A stretch of DNA of 47,239 nt from the NCBI GenBank assembly GCA_937958985.1, contig CALGLV010000031.1:1-47239 (forward strand). Reading direction: 5' to 3'. Within the stretch, counting starts at the first letter, position 1. Every line of letters starts with the position of its first letter. The notes below the pieces were generated by a model. It was not told the DNA's origin. It saw only the letters and a list, made by a program, of their open reading frames with translations, and did no database searches. Origin of the DNA: an uncultured Aquimarina sp. Lineage in GTDB: Bacteria > Bacteroidota > Bacteroidia > Flavobacteriales > Flavobacteriaceae. Positions 1 through 7,706 of this stretch are shown here, piece by piece. The position numbers and the translations under genes were made by a program.

Positions 1-140
1 TTATTCTCTGCTTCTATATTTTTACCCGCATCAAAATTAACAACCGATTCCGAAGACGTCATTGTTTCTTGGGCGTTACTACTAGCAGCAACCCATATAA
101 CTGACATTCCTACTAAAAATAATCTTATATATTTTTTCAT
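1..140 (-). CDS. Partial secreted protein (3' end outside window)
   Basis: The ATG lies at 140-138 and the frame stays open to the window edge, giving 46 residues. The start MKKYIRLFLVGMSVIWVAAS looks like a signal peptide, with probable cleavage after SSNAQ. The gene begins 6 nt after the stop of the cytochrome lipoprotein at 147-491, so the two are probably cotranscribed. In flavobacteria this kind of neighbourhood often includes a YceI-like lipid-binding protein. The visible part is too short to assign, and that identity is only a guess. Confidence 0.6.
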   Translation of the reverse strand, partial: MKKYIRLFLVGMSVIWVAASSNAQETMTSSESVVNFDAGKNIEAEN

Positions 141-146
141 AAATTT

Positions 147-491
147 TTAATTTTCTAATAATCCTTGAGCTATCCAAGTATCGATAATATTAATTCGTGA
201 TTCTGGCAAATTAATACCTGGTGGCATTAATACCGTTCGTCCATTAATTGAGTTTGATATAGCTTCGGCTCTACTACTCACCTCTTCAAAATTAATTAAC
301 GAAAAAGGAGCTCCATTTCTTGGTGGGCTCGAATGACAGTTAAAACAATCCTGACTAATTATTTGCCTCACATTTCCTTCGAAAGTAATTGGACCACTTA
401 CCTCCAATGCTAATTCTTCCCTACTATCTTCAGCGCAGCTTATAAAGCTAAGTAAAACATATAGTATAAATGTTAATCTGAAAATATTCAT
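147..491 (-). CDS. Monoheme c-type cytochrome lipoprotein
   Basis: The 114-residue protein has a lipobox ending at Cys19 (SFISC), so it is probably a lipoprotein facing the periplasm. One heme-attachment motif, CFNCH, sits at residues 49-53. A Met-Pro-Pro at 89-91 could supply the distal Met ligand, and the tail WIAQGLLEN resembles the C-terminal helix of small cytochrome c domains. It is paralogous to the protein at 1986-2348, sharing the NGAP, MPP and W.A.G.L.N spacing. It is divergent from the beta-barrel gene at 566, across 74 nt. An electron-transfer role follows from the heme motif, but the partner is unknown. Confidence 0.8.
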   Translation of the reverse strand: MNIFRLTFILYVLLSFISCAEDSREELALEVSGPITFEGNVRQIISQDCFNCHSSPPRNGAPFSLINFEEVSSRAEAISNSINGRTVLMPPGINLPESRINIIDTWIAQGLLEN

Positions 492-565
492 GGTTCATTA
501 TTTTGATTTCGTTAGTAAAGTCGTGTTTGCTCGACAATTATTACAACTGAAAAAACAATTAACCA

Positions 566-1441
566 ATGAAACAATTATTTCTAATTGCTTGTATCGCATT
601 TACTAGCTCCCTTTTTTCTCAAGATGATCTACTTGCATCTTTAAAAACAAAAAATACTAAAAGCACAGTTTCTTCTACTTTTAAAAGTTTTAAGTTAATT
701 AATTTTGAAACAACAAAATTGGTACCAAAAAAACATTTAGACTTTGTTATTGCCCATCGATTTGGAAGTATTCAAAATGGTTTTGATGATTTATTTGGGT
801 TGGATTTTGCCTCTACTCGAATTCAATTTATTTACGGAATTACAGATCATTTAAACGTGAGTTTTTCAAGAAGCAGATTTGAAAATACTTATGATTTCGC
901 AACAAAATATCGAATTAAAACCCAACAAACAAACGGTTTTCCTTTTACTATTAATGGGTATCACCTCCTGGCTATAAACACACAACTTGATAAAGATGAA
1001 TTTTCTGGTTTTTCGTTTGACAACCGACTTGGCTACACCAGCCAACTTATTGTAGCCCACAAATTTTCTCCTAAAGCTTCTTTTCAAATTTCCCCTACAT
1101 TATTGTATGAAGGGCTAACTTTTACCGAAGATGAAGACAATTTACAATATGCCCTAGGCTTTGGAGGGCGTTTATTATTTACAAAAAGATTAGCGCTAAT
1201 AGCCGATTACGGTTTACATTTAAATCGTGCCTCTAGCAGCCCTTTTAATAACCCTTTATCTTTAGGGGTTGAAATTGAAACTGGCGGACATGTTTTTCAG
1301 CTTACTTTTTCAAACGCTCAAGGGTTATTTGAAAACGCTTTTATAAATAGAGCAACAGGGAGCTGGAAAGATCTAGATATCTTTTTTGGATTTAACTTAA
1401 ATCGTACTTTTGACTTAAAGAAAAGAAAAAAGATTAAATGA
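566..1441 (+). CDS. DUF5777-type outer-membrane beta-barrel protein
   Basis: The 291-residue protein starts with a signal peptide (MKQLFLIACIAFTSSLFSQ). Alternating amphipathic strands with aromatic residues run through the rest, as in an outer-membrane barrel. The segment KLVPKKHLDFVIAHRFGSI, followed by YGITDHLNVSFSRSR, matches my recollection of the DUF5777 family. Members are frequently found next to small cytochrome c lipoproteins, as here. The gene overlaps the next one by 4 nt (ATGA), implying translational coupling. Function is unknown; a porin or redox-linked surface role would be inference from context. Confidence 0.65.
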   Translation: MKQLFLIACIAFTSSLFSQDDLLASLKTKNTKSTVSSTFKSFKLINFETTKLVPKKHLDFVIAHRFGSIQNGFDDLFGLDFASTRIQFIYGITDHLNVSFSRSRFENTYDFATKYRIKTQQTNGFPFTINGYHLLAINTQLDKDEFSGFSFDNRLGYTSQLIVAHKFSPKASFQISPTLLYEGLTFTEDEDNLQYALGFGGRLLFTKRLALIADYGLHLNRASSSPFNNPLSLGVEIETGGHVFQLTFSNAQGLFENAFINRATGSWKDLDIFFGFNLNRTFDLKKRKKIK

Positions 1442-1899
1442 GTTCAAATAACTTAGAAAATGAATTTTTTGGCATAGGCATTCAAAATGGAAAAACACCC
1501 GAAAACTTAGGTGTTTTATGGAGAACCGCTCAAAACATGGGAGCTAGTTTTATTTTTACTATAGGGAATCGCTATTCAAAACAAGCCTGTGACACCCATA
1601 ATGCAGTAAAATCAATTCCGTATTATCATTACGAAACCCTTGATGATTTTTTAAAAAACATCCCTAAAGGAGCACGAATTGTTGGAATTGAACTTACTGA
1701 TAGCGCCGAAGAATTAAGCTCTTTTAACCACCCTAGAAGGTGTGTTTATTTACTTGGAGCCGAAGATCACGGCTTATCGAACAAAGCCATAGATAACGCT
1801 CATTTTTTAGTTAAATTTAAATCGACTTTAAGCCTTAATGTAGCCGTTGCCGGAAGCATTGTTCTTTACGACAGAAGCATTAACAAACCACGCTGTTAA
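1438..1899 (+). CDS. TrmH/SpoU-family RNA 2'-O-ribose methyltransferase
   Basis: The 153-residue single-domain protein has the SPOUT motifs. Motif 1 is NLGVLWRTAQNMG near residues 23-35, motif 2 is YLLGAEDHGLS near 101-111, and motif 3 is SLNVAVAGSIVLYDR near 132-146. Such enzymes transfer a methyl group from SAM to ribose 2'-OH in tRNA or rRNA through a trefoil-knot dimer. There is no N-terminal RNA-binding extension, so it is of the minimal TrmL-like size, but the target nucleotide cannot be told from sequence. Its start codon overlaps the stop of the beta-barrel gene. A perfect bidirectional terminator follows. Confidence 0.85.
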   Translation: MSSNNLENEFFGIGIQNGKTPENLGVLWRTAQNMGASFIFTIGNRYSKQACDTHNAVKSIPYYHYETLDDFLKNIPKGARIVGIELTDSAEELSSFNHPRRCVYLLGAEDHGLSNKAIDNAHFLVKFKSTLSLNVAVAGSIVLYDRSINKPRC

Positions 1900-1906
1900 T
1901 ATTATA

Positions 1907-1956
1907 TTTATAGCCATAAAAAAAGCACCTTAAGGTGCTTTTTTTATGGCTATAAA
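1907..1956. terminator. Bidirectional intrinsic terminator, perfect 50-bp palindrome
   Basis: The sequence is a perfect inverted repeat with 25-bp arms (centre at 1931/1932). A GC-richer core, AAGCACCTTAAGGTGCTT, is flanked by A and T runs, so either strand gives a hairpin followed by a U tract. It lies between the convergent genes ending at 1899 (+) and 1986 (-) and can serve both. Confidence 0.9.
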
Positions 1957-1985
1957 TTCTATTGTGAAATTAGGTTTTCAAAAAA

Positions 1986-2348
1986 TTAATTTCTTAACAT
2001 TCCACCTGCAATCCATTGGGCAATCACATCTCTTTCTGCTTGAGCCAAACCTCCTGAAGGCGGCATAGAGCCATTAGCAACTCGAGCATTAATTCTTGCT
2101 GCATTTGCACTAACAATATCAAAATTAACCCAAGTCGATCTACTAGGCGCTCCGTTTGCAGTTGGATCGTTGTGACATTGAAAACAACGACTCGCAATTA
2201 ATGGAGCTACATTGGCATCGTAAGTAATTGTTTGATTTTCTACTTCAGTAAGTGTTGCTGGCTCTTCTGCCTGAGTATCCCCTGAATCATCACTACTACA
2301 GCTAAACATCGAAAACACGGTAGCTGTTAATATTATAAACTTTCTCAT
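1986..2348 (-). CDS. Monoheme c-type cytochrome lipoprotein (paralogue)
   Basis: The 120-residue protein has a lipobox ending at Cys17 (MFSCSSDDSGD), the usual flavobacterial lipoprotein start with an acidic, serine-rich tether. The heme motif CFQCH lies at residues 55-59. The MPPSGG at 95-100 offers a possible Met ligand, and the tail WIAGGMLRN matches that of the 147-491 protein. The pair flanks the beta-barrel/TrmH genes, which suggests a local duplication. It shares the palindromic terminator at 1907-1956 with the convergent TrmH gene. It is probably an envelope electron carrier with unknown partners. Confidence 0.8.
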   Translation of the reverse strand: MRKFIILTATVFSMFSCSSDDSGDTQAEEPATLTEVENQTITYDANVAPLIASRCFQCHNDPTANGAPSRSTWVNFDIVSANAARINARVANGSMPPSGGLAQAERDVIAQWIAGGMLRN

Positions 2349-2405
2349 TCTTAAATTTTTAGTGTAGTCGATTAATCCACAAAAACTTACAGGTTAACAT
2401 TAAAA

Positions 2406-2858
2406 TTAAACCTTATTATATTTTTTAGACATATACCTCTTAATTCCTGGCGATAAGGTTTCTGTAAAATACGGAGTCACAAAATGCTTTAATTCTTCTT
2501 TTAACTCAGTATATTCTTTCGCTATTTTTTCCATCATCCAAAAAGCACGAATACGGGTTGAAGGGATTTTATGAATGGCTTCCCATATATTCATACAATA
2601 ATTAAACAGTTTACCTTGTTGTGCTTCTGTAACTTTCATTTTTTCAAGAATCACCAAAATTTGGCGTTGATGACCATCATTTACTTTGGGCAAAGTATCA
2701 ATATATTGATCGACGTAGGCCTCTATTCTAACATCATTTTTTTTTATTAAGTGCCCTACAAGAAGTGCACTTCGCCAAGCGGTATTTTCATTAATTGCTA
2801 AAGAAGATTCTACAAGCTTAGAAAACAAATTAGGATGCCCCCTAAAATAAGTTAACAT
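2406..2858 (-). CDS. HEAT-like helical-repeat protein, function unknown
   Basis: The 150-residue protein starts MLTYFRGHPNLFSKLVES. It consists of amphipathic helices such as NTAWRSALLVGHLIKK and RIRAFWMMEKIAKEY, compatible with an alpha-helical repeat of the HEAT/ARM kind. I chose the ATG at 2858-2856 because the longer open frame upstream runs into the tRNA gene at 2939-3012, and its first residues (MTGSQEVVGSNPIF) are simply translated tRNA. It lies 80 nt downstream of that tRNA on the same strand, so it may share a transcript. No catalytic motif is visible. Confidence 0.6.
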   Translation of the reverse strand: MLTYFRGHPNLFSKLVESSLAINENTAWRSALLVGHLIKKNDVRIEAYVDQYIDTLPKVNDGHQRQILVILEKMKVTEAQQGKLFNYCMNIWEAIHKIPSTRIRAFWMMEKIAKEYTELKEELKHFVTPYFTETLSPGIKRYMSKKYNKV

Positions 2859-2938
2859 TTCGCTTTTCTTTCGATATTTACCTTCTAATATTTTCAATGT
2901 AAAACAATAGTGTCTATCTATTTTTAAACTAATTACAG

Positions 2939-3012
2939 TGGAGAAGATGGGATTCGAACCCACGACCTCTTGACTGCCAGTCAAGCACTCTAGCCAACTG
3001 AGCTACATCCCC
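2939..3012 (-). tRNA. tRNA-Ala (anticodon GGC)
   Basis: It folds as a cloverleaf. The acceptor is GGGGATG / CTTCTCC with discriminator A, the D stem GCTC/GAGT, the anticodon stem CTTGA/TCAAG with loop CTGGCAG, and the T arm GTGGG-TTCGAAT-CCCAT. The loop gives anticodon GGC, which reads GCC (Ala), and the acceptor carries G3:U70, the alanine identity pair. Acceptor positions 6 and 67 form a U:U mismatch. CCA is not encoded. Confidence 0.93.
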
Positions 3013-3030
3013 ATTACTTTAAATATACTA

Positions 3031-4305
3031 TTAATAACCGTACTTAGCCCACAACTGTTTTAAATACGATCGTATATTGTTCTCTTTTGCATTATTCCCT
3101 GGTTTATAAATTTGGGTGTGTTCTAATTCTTTAGGTAAAAATTCTTGATTCACAAAATTCCCTTCGTAATCGTGGGCGTATTTATAGTCCTCTCCATAAC
3201 CTAATTCTTTCATTAATTTAGTTGGTGCGTTTCGCAAATGTAAGGGTACCGACAAGTCGCCTGTTTGCTTTACTATTTGCTGTGCCTTACCAATAGCTAA
3301 ATAAGAAGCATTACTTTTGGGCGAAGTAGCTAAATAAATAGCACATTGGCTTAGAATAATCCTAGCCTCTGGGTAGCCTACCGCTGTGGCTGCTGTAAAT
3401 GTATTATTAGCCATAACTAAAGCTGTAGGGTTTGCTAACCCTATATCTTCAGAGGCTGAAATAATCATTCGGCGTGCTATAAATTTTAAATTCTCTCCTC
3501 CCTCAATCATCCTAGCCAACCAATATACGGCACCATTTGGGTCGGAGCCACGTACTGATTTTATAAAAGCTGAAATAATATCATAATGTTGCTCGCCTGT
3601 TTTATCGTAACGAGCTGGGTTTTGCTGCACTAAACTCGAAACTAAATTATTGGTGATTTTCACGGTTTCTTCAGAAACACTATTCACCACTAATTCGAAA
3701 ATATTCAGCAATTTCCGAGCATCCCCTCCACTCAATCGCAATAAAGCTTCGGTTTCTTTAAGTTCTACTTTTCTCTTTAAAAGGAATTCATCCGTGTTTT
3801 TAGCGCGTTCTAACAAGGCTATTAAATCTTCCTTACTAAAAGGATTTAAAGTGTATACTTGGCACCTAGAAAGTAATGCTGGAATCACTTCAAAACTAGG
3901 ATTTTCGGTAGTTGCTCCAATAAGTGTAACCCAGCCTTTTTCCACCGCACCCAAAAGCGAATCCTGTTGCGATTTACTAAATCGATGAATCTCGTCGATA
4001 AATAAAATGGGGTTTTTAGTGGTAAACAACCCTCCTTCTTTTTTTGCTGAATTAATTATTTCGCGCACCTCTTTAACACCACTATTAATGGCACTCAATT
4101 GAAAAAAAGGCCTGCCCGATGTTGTCGCAATTATATTCGCTAGCGTAGTTTTTCCTACCCCAGGAGGTCCCCACAATAATAAAGATGGAATCATCCCTTT
4201 TTTTATCTGAAAAGCCAACGCGCCTTTTTCGCCTACCAAATGTTCTTGACTTAAATAATCTTCTAATGTTTTAGGGCGGATGCGTTCTGCTAAAGGTGTA
4301 GTCAT
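3031..4305 (-). CDS. rarA: Replication-associated recombination protein A (MgsA/RarA AAA+ ATPase)
   Basis: The 424-residue AAA+ protein has Walker A GPPGVGKT at residues 46-53 and Walker B LFIDEIHRF around 101-109 (D104, E105). A sensor-1 segment reads GATTENPSF, and an arginine-finger region reads LLSRCQVYTL. The C-terminal half carries the MgsA tetramerisation domain (GSDPNGAVYWLARMIEGGEN, ASEDIGLANP). RarA acts at stalled replication forks with SSB and RecA. The start at 4305 gives the canonical N-terminus PLAERIRPKTLEDYLSQEHL. A TAnnTTTG box lies only 5 nt upstream, so the transcript may be nearly leaderless. The gene is divergent from the rhomboid gene. Confidence 0.95.
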   Translation of the reverse strand: MTTPLAERIRPKTLEDYLSQEHLVGEKGALAFQIKKGMIPSLLLWGPPGVGKTTLANIIATTSGRPFFQLSAINSGVKEVREIINSAKKEGGLFTTKNPILFIDEIHRFSKSQQDSLLGAVEKGWVTLIGATTENPSFEVIPALLSRCQVYTLNPFSKEDLIALLERAKNTDEFLLKRKVELKETEALLRLSGGDARKLLNIFELVVNSVSEETVKITNNLVSSLVQQNPARYDKTGEQHYDIISAFIKSVRGSDPNGAVYWLARMIEGGENLKFIARRMIISASEDIGLANPTALVMANNTFTAATAVGYPEARIILSQCAIYLATSPKSNASYLAIGKAQQIVKQTGDLSVPLHLRNAPTKLMKELGYGEDYKYAHDYEGNFVNQEFLPKELEHTQIYKPGNNAKENNIRSYLKQLWAKYGY

Positions 4306-4309
4306 GGTA

Positions 4310-4317
4310 CAAAAATA
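4310..4317 (-). promoter_or_regulatory. -7 box (TATTTTTG) upstream of rarA
   Basis: Read on the minus strand this is TATTTTTG, an exact match to the Bacteroidetes TAnnTTTG -7 consensus. It ends 5 nt before the rarA ATG. I see no clear -33 TTTG at normal spacing. Confidence 0.4.
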
Positions 4318-4400
4318 ATTTAATTCCTTAATTTGAATCTTCTATTGTGACAAAACTTCAGTACTGTAAGCTTTGGAGCAATAATTGACTATTTAGTTGC

Positions 4401-5219
4401 ATGATTGAGCGCTCACATTTTCCATTTAAATACCACATGGTACTGTATCCAATGGCTATGGTGCTAACAATTTGGATTGTTTACTGGTTAGAAATACAAT
4501 GGGACGCAGATTTTGCGCGTTGGGGCGTATTACCTAGAACTACTATTGGCTTAAGAGGGATTTTTTTTTCACCCTTTATTCATGGTGATGGATTACACCT
4601 TTTACACAACTCCCTACCACTATTGGTACTAAGTATCGCTTTATTCTATTTTTATGACGCCATATCTTTTAAAGTGCTAATATACGGTGCTCTCCTTACA
4701 GGGTTTTTAACCTGGATTATAGGAAGAGAATCGTACCACATTGGCGCTAGTGGAGTTATTTATATGTTATTTGGTTTTTTAAGTTTAAAAGGACTAATCA
4801 GCAAGCATTTCAGACTTTTAGCGCTTTCTTTTTTTGTTGTATTTACCTATGGTAGTTTAGTGTGGTACATAGCGCCTATAGAACATAAAATTTCATGGGA
4901 AGGACACCTCAGCGGACTAGTAACAGGTATGCTATTTGCTTTTTTATTTAAAAGAAAAATAGCTGAAAAACCAAAGTATCAATGGGAAGACCCTAAATAT
5001 GTTCCCGAGGAAAATGATGAGTTTATGAAATGTTTTGACATGCATGGAAACTTCACTCCTACAAGCGATCGCATTGCCTTTGAAAATGCCGCTAAAGAAA
5101 AATTAGAGGACGAAGAAAAACAAAAACTTATTAGCAGTACTTTAAATCAACCTATTAGATTAATTTATCATCACACCTCATCAAAAAACAAAACTACTAA
5201 CCTAAAACGAAGGTATTAA
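4401..5219 (+). CDS. Rhomboid-family intramembrane serine protease
   Basis: The 272-residue protein has about six hydrophobic segments up to residue ~185 and then a charged cytosolic tail. The catalytic motif GASG places the nucleophile at Ser117, and the partner His169 lies in EGHLSGLVTG. The L1-loop region contains FIHGDGLHLLHN near 59-70, including the conserved His and Asn residues. These proteases cleave transmembrane substrates within the bilayer; the substrate here is unknown. The ~85-residue hydrophilic C-terminal extension is not needed for the fold. The stop lies only 6 bp from the convergent thioredoxin gene. Confidence 0.9.
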   Translation: MIERSHFPFKYHMVLYPMAMVLTIWIVYWLEIQWDADFARWGVLPRTTIGLRGIFFSPFIHGDGLHLLHNSLPLLVLSIALFYFYDAISFKVLIYGALLTGFLTWIIGRESYHIGASGVIYMLFGFLSLKGLISKHFRLLALSFFVVFTYGSLVWYIAPIEHKISWEGHLSGLVTGMLFAFLFKRKIAEKPKYQWEDPKYVPEENDEFMKCFDMHGNFTPTSDRIAFENAAKEKLEDEEKQKLISSTLNQPIRLIYHHTSSKNKTTNLKRRY

Positions 5220-5225
5220 TTACCT

Positions 5226-5759
5226 TTAAAAAGTGCCTTTGAAAGTTTTTTGATATTCCGTAAACTGATCTTGACTTGTTATTTTTTTATAGTAATCTGT
5301 TCCTACAATTTTCAAATAAATTTCTAATTCCTTAGGCTTATAATATCCTGTAACAGGAAAAATCATATTGCTATCCTCATCAAAAAAAATCATACTAGGA
5401 TATCCTGAAATTTTTAATGAATTCGCAAAAATATGTTGTGAATTTCTACCTCGAGCACCTTCTTTATAGCCTGGGTTTGTAAACGTATGTCCTTTATATT
5501 CGAACTCGTCATTACCTTCGGCATTAAATTTTACAGCATAAAAATTAGCGTTTACATATTTTACCACATCGGCGTTATGAAAAGTGTTTTTATCTAATAA
5601 TTTACACGGCCCACACCAATTGGTATATACATCCATAAATATTTTCTTAGGACTTTCTTTTTGCGCTGCTAAAGCATCTGACATACTCATCCAATTAATT
5701 TCTTGAGCCGATATTGATGTTGCCACAAAAGCCAGTAACAGTAAAACTATTTTTTTCAT
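5226..5759 (-). CDS. Periplasmic thioredoxin-family protein
   Basis: The 177-residue protein has a signal peptide (MKKIVLLLLAFVATSISAQ) and the redox motif CGPC at residues 49-52 in VYTNWCGPCKLLDKNTF. A cis-Pro region follows at SGYPSMIFFDEDSN near 118-131. The insertion GYKEGARGRNSQHIF between these is typical of the thioredoxin_7/DUF255-like exported branch. It probably acts as a periplasmic disulfide reductant. It is read away from the POT transporter gene that lies 50 nt upstream on the same strand and may be cotranscribed with it. Confidence 0.85.
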   Translation of the reverse strand: MKKIVLLLLAFVATSISAQEINWMSMSDALAAQKESPKKIFMDVYTNWCGPCKLLDKNTFHNADVVKYVNANFYAVKFNAEGNDEFEYKGHTFTNPGYKEGARGRNSQHIFANSLKISGYPSMIFFDEDSNMIFPVTGYYKPKELEIYLKIVGTDYYKKITSQDQFTEYQKTFKGTF

Positions 5760-5809
5760 ATCTATAAATTTAAGGAGTAAGTCTCAAAAAGCGTTCCCTT
5801 ATTACGCTT

Positions 5810-7579
5810 TTAACGTATCCCGTGCATTAATTTTTTTAGTAATGGATTTAATAAGCCTACCAAAACACCCGCTCCAATGGGTACAATTGTAAAGATTAAA
5901 AAGAAAGTCGTCATATCGTATTCCGAAGTAACCGATTCAATCATCCCACCTAATGACCCTGCCAATTTATTTCCAATAGCAATGGCTAAATACCACATTC
6001 CAAACATAAAACCTATCATTCGTGCAGGCACCAATTTACTTACTTGCGATAAGCCTACAGGCGATAAGCATAGTTCCCCAAGAGTGTGGAAAAAATAGGC
6101 TGCAATTAACCAAAACATACTTATAGAAGCTGTTTTAGCTCCTTGAGGAATTGATATCGACCCAAAGGCTAGAAACCCGAACCCGACTCCTAATAGAATT
6201 AAACCAAATGCATATTTGTATGCAGAGCTTGGATTGTATTTACTTTCCCACCATTTAGAAAAATAAGAAGCAAATGCTATTATGAAAAAGGAATTTAATA
6301 TACTAAACCACGAAACCGTAATTTCAGCCGTTTCTTTTGAAAAATCTTGGTATATCATCCACCCTGCGATTGCCCAAAGCCCTGCAAAGCTTAATGCCAA
6401 TACAAAGTTTGAAGACTCAATAACGCTTCTTGACTGCTTCCACAGCTTAATAAGCACCCAGGTTAAAATAAAAAGAGGTACAACTGTTAAAAAGGTATTT
6501 GCTATTTTAAAAATTAATGCTGAGTTGCCTACTAGGGTTCTGTTTGTAAAATCTCTAGCAAAAATAACTAGCGAAGTAGCTCCTTGCTCGAATGCTGCCC
6601 AAAAAAACACTGTAAAAAAAGCAAATATAATTAATGAAAGCATTCTATCTCTAACCACCCTTTGATAACGAATAATTCTAGAAACAATTAAAACTAGAAA
6701 AAGTAATAATGCAATAATTATTATCTGTAATGAACCAGGCAAAGTATCTGAAAAAATAGTCAGCTTTTCTGGCAAAATATTAATTTGTCCAATTTTAGAA
6801 ATAGGATCATTTAATAAAAATAACAATCCTGCTGAAGCTGTGATTGCAATTAAAATTTTATCAACGAACGTAAACACATTCTGTTGTCCATCTTCATTCA
6901 ACGCTATTTTTTTCTCACTAGATCGTAAAGGAACTTCACCAATACTACCAAACAACGGTTTAGCAAGCCAAAACTGAAGTGTTCCTAAAAGCATAAAAAT
7001 TCCAGCTAGGCCAAAACCGTACGCCCATCCTTGAGTTTCTGCTAAGTAACCACAAAGCATCATTCCAAAGAAAGCCCCTGCATTTACTCCCATATAAAAA
7101 ATAGTGTATGCACCGTCTTTTTTCTGTGGCACTTTCTCATATATTTCGGAAACTATAGAGGTCATATTTGGTTTAAAAAAACCTGTCCCTATAACCAACA
7201 GCGCCAAGCCTACATAAAGTGAAGTTTCAGTTTCAAAAGCCATGGACACGTGGCCTAATGTCATTATAAGCGCCCCTATGACTACTGCCCAACGGTAACC
7301 CGTGATCTTATCTGCAACAATTCCTCCTAATATGGGAGTTAAATAAAGTAACCCCGCATAAGTACCAAACAAAGCTCCTGCATTTTCAGCCGACCAGCCC
7401 CACCCTGGAAAAGGAATAGCCTCACTTTTCACTACAGCCATCGTCAAAAAATTAACCAATAGAACACGCATCCCATAAAACGAAAAACGCTCCCACATTT
7501 CAGTAAAAAACAATACAAATAAGCCCGAAGGATGCCCTAACACTAATTTTTGATTTGCTTCTGTACCGCCGTATAACAT
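5810..7579 (-). CDS. POT/PTR-family proton-coupled peptide transporter (MFS)
   Basis: The 589-residue integral membrane protein has at least twelve hydrophobic segments. Near the N-terminus it carries the family-defining ExxER motif in FFTEMWERFSFYGMRVLLVNF. A second signature follows, GTGFFKPNMTSIVSEIYE, the PTR2 motif (FxxGxGxxKPN). The C-terminal half has FWAAFEQGATSLVIFARD and ELCLSPVGLSQVSKLVP. Such transporters import di- and tripeptides with protons, a common nutrient route in protein-degrading flavobacteria. It is longer than E. coli DtpA (~500 residues) because of extended loops between the two bundles. It is divergent from mvaA. Confidence 0.92.
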   Translation of the reverse strand: MLYGGTEANQKLVLGHPSGLFVLFFTEMWERFSFYGMRVLLVNFLTMAVVKSEAIPFPGWGWSAENAGALFGTYAGLLYLTPILGGIVADKITGYRWAVVIGALIMTLGHVSMAFETETSLYVGLALLVIGTGFFKPNMTSIVSEIYEKVPQKKDGAYTIFYMGVNAGAFFGMMLCGYLAETQGWAYGFGLAGIFMLLGTLQFWLAKPLFGSIGEVPLRSSEKKIALNEDGQQNVFTFVDKILIAITASAGLLFLLNDPISKIGQINILPEKLTIFSDTLPGSLQIIIIALLLFLVLIVSRIIRYQRVVRDRMLSLIIFAFFTVFFWAAFEQGATSLVIFARDFTNRTLVGNSALIFKIANTFLTVVPLFILTWVLIKLWKQSRSVIESSNFVLALSFAGLWAIAGWMIYQDFSKETAEITVSWFSILNSFFIIAFASYFSKWWESKYNPSSAYKYAFGLILLGVGFGFLAFGSISIPQGAKTASISMFWLIAAYFFHTLGELCLSPVGLSQVSKLVPARMIGFMFGMWYLAIAIGNKLAGSLGGMIESVTSEYDMTTFFLIFTIVPIGAGVLVGLLNPLLKKLMHGIR

Positions 7580-7678
7580 ATAAAACTAATTTTTTATAGA
7601 AAGTGAAATTTACAAAATAGAAATTAAAAAGGCTTCTTAATTCCTAAATCCATGTTCGCATTTCACATTTTGTTCCTA

Positions 7679-7686
7679 TATATTTG
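7679..7686 (+). promoter_or_regulatory. -7 box (TATATTTG) upstream of mvaA
   Basis: An exact TAnnTTTG match lies 20 nt before the mvaA ATG, predicting a leader of about 16-17 nt. A TTTTG is nearby at 7668-7672 but too close for a standard -33 element. Confidence 0.5.
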
Positions 7687-7706
7687 TAATTAAACACTAC
7701 AACTCT

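Noticed and set aside
2859-2984. N-terminal extension of the HEAT-like protein
   Set aside because: Residues MTGSQEVVGSNPIF are the translated tRNA-Ala gene; the next ATG at 2858 gives a sensible start.
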